Source: JANOYC01 sp031428675 (GTDB lineage Bacteria > Actinomycetota > Actinomycetes > Actinomycetales > Microbacteriaceae). Taken from it: a stretch of 38,980 nucleotides of DNA. A program made the translations under genes and the position numbers. The notes beneath the pieces were generated by a model. That model was not told the DNA's origin and searched no databases. It saw only the letters and a program-made list of their open reading frames with translations. Location of the stretch: NCBI GenBank assembly GCA_031428675.1, contig JANOYC010000161.1:1-38980 (forward strand). Direction: 5' to 3'. Shown one piece after another: positions 32,339 through 38,980 of this stretch; position 1 is the first letter of the stretch, and each line of letters starts with the position of its first letter.

Positions 32339-33634
32339 TCAGCGCGACGGCCAAGCCCTCTCGGGCTCGCCGATGTACAACTGCTGGGGGCGACCAATCT
32401 TGGTCGCCGGGTCTTCATGCATTTCGCGCCAGTGCGCGATCCACCCGGGAAGCCGACCGATCGCGAAGAGCACCGTGAACATGCGGGTGGGGAAGCCCAT
32501 GGCTTTGTAGATAACGCCCGTGTAGAAATCCACGTTCGGATACAGCCTGCGCTCGATGAAATAGTCGTCGGCCAGGGCCACAGCTTCGAGCTCTTTCGCG
32601 ATCTCCAACAGGTCGTCTTTCACCCCGAGGGCGGCGAGCACCTCGTCAGCGCTCTGCTTGACCAGGCGTGCACGCGGGTCGAAGTTCTTGTAGACACGGT
32701 GACCGAAGCCCATGAGACGCACGCCGGCCTCTTTGTTCTTCACCCGCTCGACGAAGCGCTCGACCCCGTCACCGGAGTCGCGGATCTCGCCGAGCATTTT
32801 GAGCACGGCCTCGTTGGCACCACCGTGGAGCGGCCCATACAGCGCGCTGATTCCGGCTGAAATCGAGGAGAACATGTTGGCCTCGGTCGAGCCAACTAGG
32901 CGCACCGTCGACGTCGACGCGTTCTGTTCGTGGTCTTCGTGCAGAATGAGCAAGCGTTCGAGCGCCTTGCTGACCACCGGATCGACGTGATAAATCTCGG
33001 CCAGATTGCCGAAATTGAGCTTCAAGAAGTTGTCAACGAAGCTCAGCGAGTTGTCTGGATATAAGAACGCCTGCCCGAGCGCCTTCTTGTGGGCATAAGC
33101 CGCGATAACCGGAATCTTGGCGAGCATCCGGATCGTCGTCATCTCGACATGCTCCGGGTTTCGCACGTCAGACGAATCTTCGTAGTAGGTCGACAACGCC
33201 GAAACCGCGCTGGAGAGCACCGACATCGGATGCGCGGTGTGCGGCAGTGACGAGAAGAAGCGCTTCAGATCTTCGTGCAGGAGCGTGTGACGGCGCACCT
33301 TGTCGTCGAACTCGGCGAGTTGGTCTGCGGTCGGCAGCTCCCCGTAGATCAACAACCACGCGACCTCGAGATAAGTGGAGTGCTGGGCGACGTCTTCAAT
33401 GGCGTAGCCGCGATAACGGAGAATTCCCGCATCGCCATCGATGTAGGTGATCGCACTCTTGGTGGGCGACGTGTTCACGAATCCCGGATCAAGGGTGGTG
33501 AAGCCGGTCTTCTTGGTGAAAGTCGAGATATCGATGCCGTCGCGACCGTCGGTGCCCCGCACGATGGGGAAGTCAGCCGTACCTCCCGGAAAGTGCAGTG
33601 TGGCCTTCTCGGGGTCCGCAGCTTTATCCTTCAC
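32339..33634 (-). CDS. gltA: Citrate synthase (type II)
   Basis: A 431-residue hexameric-type citrate synthase joining acetyl-CoA and oxaloacetate at the entry of the TCA cycle. Catalytic residues are in place: His270 (GPLHGGANEA), His312 (GFGHRVYKN) and Asp369 (NVDFYTG). The family segment LHEDHEQNASTSTVR is at 231-245. The N-terminal extension of about 45 residues is normal for this type. The GTG start at 33634 lies 6 nt after TAGGCT, so the mRNA is probably leaderless. It is a stand-alone gene in a dap cluster; its product succinyl-CoA precursor pathway feeds DapD only indirectly. Confidence 0.96.
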   Translation of the reverse strand: MKDKAADPEKATLHFPGGTADFPIVRGTDGRDGIDISTFTKKTGFTTLDPGFVNTSPTKSAITYIDGDAGILRYRGYAIEDVAQHSTYLEVAWLLIYGELPTADQLAEFDDKVRRHTLLHEDLKRFFSSLPHTAHPMSVLSSAVSALSTYYEDSSDVRNPEHVEMTTIRMLAKIPVIAAYAHKKALGQAFLYPDNSLSFVDNFLKLNFGNLAEIYHVDPVVSKALERLLILHEDHEQNASTSTVRLVGSTEANMFSSISAGISALYGPLHGGANEAVLKMLGEIRDSGDGVERFVERVKNKEAGVRLMGFGHRVYKNFDPRARLVKQSADEVLAALGVKDDLLEIAKELEAVALADDYFIERRLYPNVDFYTGVIYKAMGFPTRMFTVLFAIGRLPGWIAHWREMHEDPATKIGRPQQLYIGEPERAWPSR

Positions 33635-33640
33635 GCGCCC

Positions 33641-33646
33641 AGCCTA
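33641..33646 (-). promoter_or_regulatory. -10 box, leaderless start of gltA
   Basis: TAGGCT on the minus strand (within TATAGGCT) followed by 6 nt and GTG at 33634. Confidence 0.6.
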
Positions 33647-33685
33647 TAAGTTCGTGCGCTCGGCCGTCACACCACGCCACGGCGC

Positions 33686-34774
33686 TTAGTTCAGGCGCTC
33701 GACGGCGCCCGCGATCATCGCATCTGTGGCCGTGAGGGCGATTCGGACGTGGTGCGGGGTGCTCGATCCATAGAACGAACCGGGCACGACAAGGAGCCCA
33801 CGCTCAGCCATCGCCGCCACCGTGTCCCAAGCGTCCTCCCGGCGAGTGGCCCAGAGGTACAGCCCGGCTCGACTGTGATCGATCGTGAAACCTGCGGCCT
33901 GCAGAGCTGGAACGAGGCGATCGCGGCGCTTGCGATAGCGCTCACGTTGCTCTCGGACGTGCGCTTCGTCGCCGAGGGCCGCAATCATCGCCGCCTGCAC
34001 GGGCGCCGGCGGGATGAGGCCCGCATGTTTGCGCACGCCGATCAGCTCCTGGATGAGTTCGGCGTCGCCCGCGACGAATCCGGCACGATAGCCCGCTAGG
34101 TTGGATTGCTTACTGAGCGAATACACCGCAAGAACACGTCGGCGATCCGTTCCCACGACGCGCGGGTCGAGAATCGACGGCGAGGGGTCGTCGTTCATCC
34201 AGTTCAATTCGGCATAGCATTCGTCGCCCGCGATGACCGCGCCCAGTTCGCGGGCTCGGTTCACGGCCGCCCTCAGTGCCCTGATATCGAGCACCCGCCC
34301 GTCGGGGTTGCCGGGCGAGTTGAGCCAGATAAGTCGCGTCCGCTCTGGCCAGCTCGCCGGATCGTCGGCGGCGATAGCCGTCGCCCCGACGATCGCGGCA
34401 CCAATGGCGTAGGTCGGATAAGCGACGCGTGGATGAACGACAACGTCATCAGAACCCAGCCCGAGCATCATCGGCAACAGCGCGATAAGTTCTTTCGACC
34501 CTATCGTCGGCAGCACCTCCTCGGTGCTGAGGTCGGGTACTCCCCTGCGCCTGGCGTGCCAATCCACGATCGCCGCCCTCAACGCCGGGCTGCCGGCCGT
34601 TGCGGGATAAGCATGCGCATCGGTCGCCGCGATGAGAGCATCGCGGATCACGTCGGGTGTCGGGTCTACCGGCGATCCGACCGAGAGATCGATGATGCCG
34701 CCCGGATGCGCCCGCGCGCGTTCGGCGAACGGCGCCAAGGCATCCCAGGGAAAATCCGGGAGCTTGAGTGACAT
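33686..34774 (-). CDS. dapC: Succinyldiaminopimelate aminotransferase DapC
   Basis: A 362-residue class I/II PLP aminotransferase, the step between DapD and DapE. The PLP-binding lysine is in VYSLSKQSNLAGYRAG, the SPGNPDGR segment and the conserved DECYAEL aspartate/tyrosine are present, and the C-terminal HHVRIALTAT carries the substrate-carboxylate Arg. ATG 34774 shares one base with the fdxA stop (TGATG) and begins the conserved MSLKLPDFPWDALAP; an upstream extension would overlap fdxA entirely. The fdxA-dapC pairing is common in Actinobacteria (Rv1177-Rv1178). Confidence 0.94.
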   Translation of the reverse strand: MSLKLPDFPWDALAPFAERARAHPGGIIDLSVGSPVDPTPDVIRDALIAATDAHAYPATAGSPALRAAIVDWHARRRGVPDLSTEEVLPTIGSKELIALLPMMLGLGSDDVVVHPRVAYPTYAIGAAIVGATAIAADDPASWPERTRLIWLNSPGNPDGRVLDIRALRAAVNRARELGAVIAGDECYAELNWMNDDPSPSILDPRVVGTDRRRVLAVYSLSKQSNLAGYRAGFVAGDAELIQELIGVRKHAGLIPPAPVQAAMIAALGDEAHVREQRERYRKRRDRLVPALQAAGFTIDHSRAGLYLWATRREDAWDTVAAMAERGLLVVPGSFYGSSTPHHVRIALTATDAMIAGAVERLN

Positions 34775-35094
34775 CAGGGGGCTTGCGGCGGCAGATCCAG
34801 AATCACTTGGTGATCTTTGTGGATCACTCCGACCTTGGCGGCCCCGCCGGGTGAGCCGACGTCGTCGAAGAACTCGACATTGGCTTTGTAGTACTCCGCC
34901 CACTGGTCGGGCAGGTCGTCTTCGTAGTAGATCGCTTCGACCGGGCAAACGGGTTCACACGCCCCGCAGTCCACGCATTCATCCGGGTGGATGTACAACA
35001 TGCGGTCGCCCTCGTAAATGCAATCCACGGGGCATTCGTCGATGCAAGCGCGGTCCTTGACATCCACACACGGAAGGGCGATGACGTAAGTCAC
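34774..35094 (-). CDS. fdxA: Seven-iron ferredoxin FdxA
   Basis: A 106-residue ferredoxin with one [3Fe-4S] and one [4Fe-4S] cluster. Cysteines are at 9, 17, 21 and 25, then 40, 43, 46 and 50, in the family patterns CVDVKDRACIDECP and CVDCGACEPVCP. The C-terminal extension (about 60-106) is typical of the actinobacterial FdxA/FdxC. Its redox partner is not encoded nearby. The start is GTG 35094, overlapping the mshB stop in GTGA, with AAAGGA 11 nt upstream; a longer frame exists but lies inside mshB. It is coupled at both ends, to mshB and dapC. Confidence 0.95.
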   Translation of the reverse strand: MTYVIALPCVDVKDRACIDECPVDCIYEGDRMLYIHPDECVDCGACEPVCPVEAIYYEDDLPDQWAEYYKANVEFFDDVGSPGGAAKVGVIHKDHQVILDLPPQAP

Positions 35095-36329
35095 TCTGGG
35101 AGTGATCCTTTCACTGGCGAAGTTCCACCATATCGCTGTTCGGACGGCATCGGCGGACGCCGAGTCACTGGCCAGCCGAGCACAACGAAAGCGATCAGTG
35201 TCGGTCCGAAGATCCACGCGTACCCCACCGCACCGGCGGGAACTAGAACAGAACCACCCGGGCTCGGGAGCGAGAGCACTCCGATCGCCACGAGCGCACC
35301 GAGCGCGGCCGCGCCGGCGATCCATCGAGTGCCGAAAACCAGCCGCAACCCGAGCATGAGCGCGACCAGGACGAGAAGTCCGATCACGAGTCCGGTGGGC
35401 ACCGGCACGTCGGCGACGCTCACCGTCGCCTGATGGATGAGCGTGAGTGATGCACCAGCGGCAATTCCCACGAGCAGGGCGATGAACGCCGTGGCGACCT
35501 TCGACCCCGCGCTCTGCGCGGCGAAGGGGTGCGCTGGTCGGGGGCGGTCCCGATGCAATCGTCGAAACAGCTCGACCGGCACGATTGGCCGAGGATCCCC
35601 GGATGCCAACACGAAGGATCGCTCGCCGAGCACCCGAATCTGGGTGCGATGCGCCGCGAGGGCCGCTCGCTTGCGCGGGAGCACCGGCTCGACATCAACG
35701 ACGATATCGCCGTGACGGGCGTCGAACACCGGGTCGGCCGGATACGCCTCGACCACCACATAGAACGGCACGCCCATGACGTCAGCTGCTCGCCTGGCGG
35801 CGTAGTGGGCTCGGATGTGATCGGGATGTCCAGAGCCGCCGCGATGATCGTAGCTCACGACGGCGGTGGGTTCGATCTCTGCAATGGCTGCGGCGATGTC
35901 GGTCGTCACTTCGGCGAAGTCCGCACCCGCGAAGGAATCGGCAGCAGGCAAGTCGAAGACGTCCACCCCCGCGCTACCCCACCGCATGCCCGAATCGGAA
36001 TAGGCGCGGGGCTGGCGCCCGTGCCAGCGGGCTCCTGGCGCTCCGAGGTAGCGATGGTCGCTCACGCCCAGCGCCTGAAGCGCTTCGGCCAATTCGGCCT
36101 CGCGAACGGCGGCAAGGGCCGCGAGATCGCCTTCGAGGTGCGCCAGCTGTGCGCTTATGACCTTGCCGCGCTCGCCCCTCGTGCAGGTCAGAACGGACGC
36201 ATGAGCGTGATTGTCGACGAGTGTCGCGATCGTGCCGCCCGTGCTGATGGACTCATCATCGGGGTGAGCATGCACGAACAACACGCGCTCGCGCGGTGCG
36301 TGCTTCGAGTGGCCTCCGGATGAATCCAT
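35091..36329 (-). CDS. mshB: MshB-type deacetylase fused to membrane domain
   Basis: A 412-residue two-part protein. Residues 1-270 are a PIG-L/LmbE zinc deacetylase of the MshB type, which removes acetate from GlcNAc-inositol in mycothiol synthesis. Zinc and catalytic residues are visible: HAHPDDE (His22, Asp25) and GHPDH (His168, His171). Residues from about 283 form four membrane spans ending near 395, followed by a short polar tail. MshB is normally soluble and about 300 residues; in mycobacteria a small separate membrane protein gene (Rv1171) follows mshB, so the tail may be its fused counterpart. ATG 36329 lies 5 nt after TATCCT. The first gene of mshB-fdxA-dapC. Other mycothiol genes are outside the window. 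Confidence 0.87.
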   Translation of the reverse strand: MDSSGGHSKHAPRERVLFVHAHPDDESISTGGTIATLVDNHAHASVLTCTRGERGKVISAQLAHLEGDLAALAAVREAELAEALQALGVSDHRYLGAPGARWHGRQPRAYSDSGMRWGSAGVDVFDLPAADSFAGADFAEVTTDIAAAIAEIEPTAVVSYDHRGGSGHPDHIRAHYAARRAADVMGVPFYVVVEAYPADPVFDARHGDIVVDVEPVLPRKRAALAAHRTQIRVLGERSFVLASGDPRPIVPVELFRRLHRDRPRPAHPFAAQSAGSKVATAFIALLVGIAAGASLTLIHQATVSVADVPVPTGLVIGLLVLVALMLGLRLVFGTRWIAGAAALGALVAIGVLSLPSPGGSVLVPAGAVGYAWIFGPTLIAFVVLGWPVTRRPPMPSEQRYGGTSPVKGSLPE

Positions 36330-36334
36330 GGGAC

Positions 36335-36340
36335 AGGATA
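36335..36340 (-). promoter_or_regulatory. -10 box of mshB-fdxA-dapC
   Basis: TATCCT on the minus strand followed by 5 nt and ATG at 36329, so the mRNA has no leader or one of a base or two. Confidence 0.5.
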
Positions 36341-36366
36341 ATCACAATTCGAGGGCGCTCTGCCGG

Positions 36367-36380
36367 TAAGGGTTGCCTTA
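36367..36380. repeat. TAAGG-N4-CCTTA inverted repeat upstream of mshB
   Basis: TAAGG and CCTTA flank a GTTG centre, about 27 bp upstream of the mshB -10 box and just past the lipoprotein stop. It could be a regulator site near the -35/-50 region, or a small hairpin. It loosely resembles half of a DtxR/IdeR iron box. Confidence 0.35.
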
Positions 36381-36384
36381 GTTG

Positions 36385-36846
36385 TCAGGCGGCGGTGCGG
36401 GTCACCGTGTAGTTGACGGCGATCCCCTCGTCAGTCTTAGTGACAACAATGGCGACGCCGAGGTCATCCTTACTGAAGCTCACGAATCCGGAGCCGTCGT
36501 CGCCAACCATAGACGCTTCCAACTTCGCGAAGCCCGCGTCTGCGAGCTGAGTGGATGCCGCTTGCAGCGCGTTGGCGTCTTTTGTGCCAATCGTGACGTT
36601 CCATGCCGACTCACCCTCGACGCTCATTTTCGCACCGAACAGGATTTCGCCGTCGATGACCGGAACGTCGTCGACGGGGAATCCTTCGGGCATGGTCGTG
36701 CCGCCGAGGTCGACGTCACCTCCCGTCGCCTGTTCGACGACGCCTTCAACGACTTGGCCCGGGTTGAAACAACCGGACAGCAACGTTCCCATGGCCAAGG
36801 CCACGCAGACGCCGAGTACGGCTCGGCGTGATGACCGCGTGTTCAT
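36385..36846 (-). CDS. Predicted lipoprotein, unknown function
   Basis: A 153-residue secreted lipoprotein. The signal peptide has a basic start (MNTRSSRR), a hydrophobic core and a lipobox LLSGC; Cys25 would be lipidated. The mature part is small and acidic with no recognised domain. ATG 36846 is chosen over a TTG at 36861 in the same frame, because GGGAG lies 7-8 nt before it and the TTG falls within that ribosome site region. A TAGGCT -10 lies at 36889-36894, giving a leader of about 35 nt. Downstream of typA in the same direction but with its own promoter. Confidence 0.8.
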   Translation of the reverse strand: MNTRSSRRAVLGVCVALAMGTLLSGCFNPGQVVEGVVEQATGGDVDLGGTTMPEGFPVDDVPVIDGEILFGAKMSVEGESAWNVTIGTKDANALQAASTQLADAGFAKLEASMVGDDGSGFVSFSKDDLGVAIVVTKTDEGIAVNYTVTRTAA

Positions 36847-36888
36847 CGGGGGATCTCCCAACGGTTGAGGTGCGGGACTGTGAGCCTC

Positions 36889-36894
36889 AGCCTA
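36889..36894 (-). promoter_or_regulatory. -10 box of lipoprotein gene
   Basis: TAGGCT on the minus strand, 42 nt before ATG 36846, consistent with a leader that carries the GGGAG ribosome site. Confidence 0.4.
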
Positions 36895-36931
36895 CGCCCG
36901 CCGCTCCGCAGGGCACTCCGGTCAAGCTGTT

Positions 36932-38839
36932 TTAGGCGTTCTGCTTCTTCAGTCGCGACACCCGGCGAGCGCGTGCGTTCGAGTCGAGTTCAACTTTGCG
37001 GATGCGCACGAACTCCGGCGTCACCTCGACGCACTCGTCTTCGCGAGCGAACTCGAGGCACTCCTCGAGCGTGAGCCGTCGCGACGGCGTCATCCGCTCG
37101 AAAGTGTCTGACGTCGACTGACGCATGTTCGTGAGCTGCTTCTCCTTGGTGATGTTCACATCCATATCGTCGGCTCGGGAGTTCTCTCCGACGACCATGC
37201 CCTCGTATACCTCCTGGGTCGGCTCGACGAAGAACGACATCCGCTCTTGGAGCGCGACCATCGCGAACGGTGTAGCGACGCCCGCGCGGTCCGCAACGAT
37301 CGACCCATTGACGCGCGTGACGATCTCCCCGGCCCACGGCTCGTAGCCGTGGGACACCGCGTTCGCAATACCGGCACCGCGCGTGATGGTGAGGAATTCG
37401 GTGCGGAACCCGATCAGACCGCGCGAGGGCACGATGAACTCCATGCGTACCCAGCCGGTCCCATGGTTGCTCATGCCATCCATGCGACCCTTGCGTGCGG
37501 CGAGGAGCTGCGTGATCGCGCCGAGGTACTCCTCAGGAGCGTCAATCGTCAGGTGTTCGAACGGTTCGTGAACCTTGCCGTCGATCTGCTTCACAACTAC
37601 CTGTGGCTTGCCAACCGTGAGTTCGAAGCCTTCACGACGCATCTGTTCGACGAGAATCGCGAGGGCCAGTTCACCGCGGCCCTGTACCTCCCACGCATCA
37701 GGGCGGCCGATGTCGACGAGCTTGATCGAGACGTTACCCACGAGTTCACGGTCGAGTCGGTCTTTGACCATTCGCGCGGTGAGCTTGTGGCCCTTGATCT
37801 TGCCGATGAGCGGGCTCGTGTTCGTGCCGATTGTCATCGAGATAGCGGGGTCATCGACCGTGATGGTCGGCAGCGGGCGCACGTCATTGGGGTCGGCGAG
37901 GGTCTCGCCGATCGTAATGTCTTCGATTCCGGCGACCGCGACGATGTCACCGGGGCCAGCGGAGTCTGTCGGGAATCGATCGAGCGCCTTCGTGATGAGC
38001 AACTCGGTGATGCGAACGTTGCTGACGGTGCCGTCGTGTTTGACCCAAGCGACGGTCTGCCCTTTCTTGAGCGTGCCGTTGAAAACACGCAGAAGCGCGA
38101 GACGCCCGAGGAACGGGCTCGCATCGAGGTTCGTGACGTGCGCCTGCAACGGGTGCGCGTCATCGTACGTTGGCGCAGGAATGTGCTTGAGGATCGCGTC
38201 GAAGAGCGGTTCGAGGTCTGGGTTGTCGGGAAGTTCACCGTTTTCAGGCTTGTTCCAACTCGCCGCGCCGTTGCGACCAGACGCGTAGACCACGGGCACG
38301 TCGAGGATGGCGTCGAGATCGAGGTCAGGCACGTCATCGGCAAGGTCGCTTGCGAGACCGAGAAGGAGATCTTGACTTTCGCTGACAACCTCGTCGATGC
38401 GCGCATCCGGTCGGTCGGTCTTATTGACCAACAGGATGACCGGAAGCTTCGCCTCGAGCGCCTTGCGGAGCACGAAGCGGGTCTGTGGCAGTGGGCCCTC
38501 GCTGGCGTCGACGAGCAAGACAACGCCATCCACCATGGACAAGCCGCGCTCAACTTCACCACCGAAGTCAGCGTGACCCGGAGTGTCGATCACGTTGATG
38601 ATGATCGGTCCGTCCGTCGCGTGCTCGCCCTTGTACGAAATAGCGGTGTTCTTCGCGAGGATCGTGATGCCCTTTTCTCGCTCGAGGTCATTCGAGTCCA
38701 TGGCGCGATCTTCGAGGTGCGCATGCTCAGCGAAGGAGTTCGTCTGGCGAAGCATGGCGTCGACGAGGGTCGTCTTGCCGTGGTCAACGTGGGCGACGAT
38801 CGCCACATTGCGCAGATCGGTACGGGTGGCAATAGCCAT
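36932..38839 (-). CDS. typA: Translational GTPase TypA/BipA
   Basis: A 635-residue ribosome-binding GTPase related to EF-G and LepA, involved in ribosome assembly and stress growth. G1 is AHVDHGKTT (16-24), the G2/switch I pattern REKGITI is at 54-60, G3 DTPGH at 85-89 and G4 NKTD at 139-142. Domains II, III and V follow, and the C-terminal domain specific to BipA runs to the end (ECLEFAREDECVEVTPEFVRIRK). Length and motifs are normal. The ATG start has GAGGA 8-9 nt upstream. In mycobacteria typA (Rv1165) also lies just before the mshB region. Confidence 0.97.
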   Translation of the reverse strand: MAIATRTDLRNVAIVAHVDHGKTTLVDAMLRQTNSFAEHAHLEDRAMDSNDLEREKGITILAKNTAISYKGEHATDGPIIINVIDTPGHADFGGEVERGLSMVDGVVLLVDASEGPLPQTRFVLRKALEAKLPVILLVNKTDRPDARIDEVVSESQDLLLGLASDLADDVPDLDLDAILDVPVVYASGRNGAASWNKPENGELPDNPDLEPLFDAILKHIPAPTYDDAHPLQAHVTNLDASPFLGRLALLRVFNGTLKKGQTVAWVKHDGTVSNVRITELLITKALDRFPTDSAGPGDIVAVAGIEDITIGETLADPNDVRPLPTITVDDPAISMTIGTNTSPLIGKIKGHKLTARMVKDRLDRELVGNVSIKLVDIGRPDAWEVQGRGELALAILVEQMRREGFELTVGKPQVVVKQIDGKVHEPFEHLTIDAPEEYLGAITQLLAARKGRMDGMSNHGTGWVRMEFIVPSRGLIGFRTEFLTITRGAGIANAVSHGYEPWAGEIVTRVNGSIVADRAGVATPFAMVALQERMSFFVEPTQEVYEGMVVGENSRADDMDVNITKEKQLTNMRQSTSDTFERMTPSRRLTLEECLEFAREDECVEVTPEFVRIRKVELDSNARARRVSRLKKQNA

Positions 38840-38980
38840 GAGTCAAGTCCTCGGTTGCTTTGCGCGGCGCCCGCCGGCCGCATTGCGCACCGCAGAGAGG
38901 GCAACCGAACGGCGGCGATCAGCCGCGGGATTAGGGATCGTGGGGGCACGCAGAATGTCGTTTCGCGAACCTTGCTTGCC
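38840..38980. other. Upstream region of typA, no gene seen
   Basis: The last 141 bases carry the GAGGA ribosome site of typA next to its ATG. A GC-rich stretch at about 38860-38882 may form structure. I see no convincing promoter hexamer pair and no start of a divergent gene before the window ends. Confidence 0.4.

Noticed and set aside
1..38980. Mobile elements, prophage, CRISPR arrays, defence islands or toxin-antitoxin pairs
   Set aside because: No transposase, integrase, spaced direct repeats, Cas protein or paired small toxin gene was seen, and gene order and composition are even throughout.

Overview
The window is a compact, GC-rich stretch of core chromosome from an actinobacterium, most likely a member of the Microbacteriaceae. 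The evidence is gene content (AdnA/AdnB, UvrD2, DUF3107, DUF3117, an MshB-type deacetylase, FdxA, DapC/DapD/DapE, a PIG-V-like mannosyltransferase), frequent GTG/TTG starts, and many promoters of TANNNT type placed 5-7 nt before a start codon (leaderless mRNAs). I see no insertion sequence, prophage, CRISPR array, integrase, plasmid origin or toxin-antitoxin pair. Intergenic gaps are below about 150 bp apart from the first 250 bases, which hold a tRNA.

Region 1 (1-20 kb). An initiator tRNA is followed by the UPF0182 membrane protein and a YlbL-like PDZ/Lon-type protease on the minus strand, then DUF2342 and a cyclodehydratase-like zinc protein on the plus strand. Next come UvrD2 and NudC (minus), a degenerate phosphotransferase (plus), the AdnB and AdnA end-resection subunits (minus), DUF3107 plus a small membrane protein (plus), a ferritin-like protein (minus) and a DEAD-box RNA helicase (plus). 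From memory this order parallels Mycobacterium tuberculosis Rv3193c-Rv3211, but the block holding the ABC1-type kinase and whiB7 is missing, and the flanking genes now overlap tail to tail. The region is DNA-repair rich: AdnAB resects double-strand breaks and UvrD2 is a second SF1 motor.

Region 2 (19.6-28.7 kb). It holds a PHP phosphoesterase, an endonuclease/exonuclease/phosphatase-family protein, a M24B Xaa-Pro aminopeptidase and a YflT-like stress protein. A tightly overlapping set follows: a PRC/MgtE-N/CBS protein, DUF1003 and Mrp. Then come a 34-residue membrane peptide gene, a LysR regulator, TatB and an O-methyltransferase.

Region 3 (28.7-38.9 kb). It holds DUF3117, a PIG-V-like mannosyltransferase, DapE and DapD diverging from a 33-bp intergenic region, and citrate synthase. 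A translationally coupled mshB-fdxA-dapC operon follows, then a lipoprotein and the TypA/BipA GTPase. DapC, DapD and DapE are three enzymes of the succinylase branch of diaminopimelate/lysine synthesis. Regions 2 and 3 together resemble M. tuberculosis Rv1165-Rv1233.

I found no wholly new multi-gene system. The best leads are departures from well-known families: an AdnA with no cysteine at all (its iron-sulfur subdomain is described in mycobacteria), a kinase-fold protein without catalytic residues, a NudC without zinc ligands, an MshB fused to a membrane domain, a very compact dapE/dapD promoter pair, and widespread leaderless promoters.
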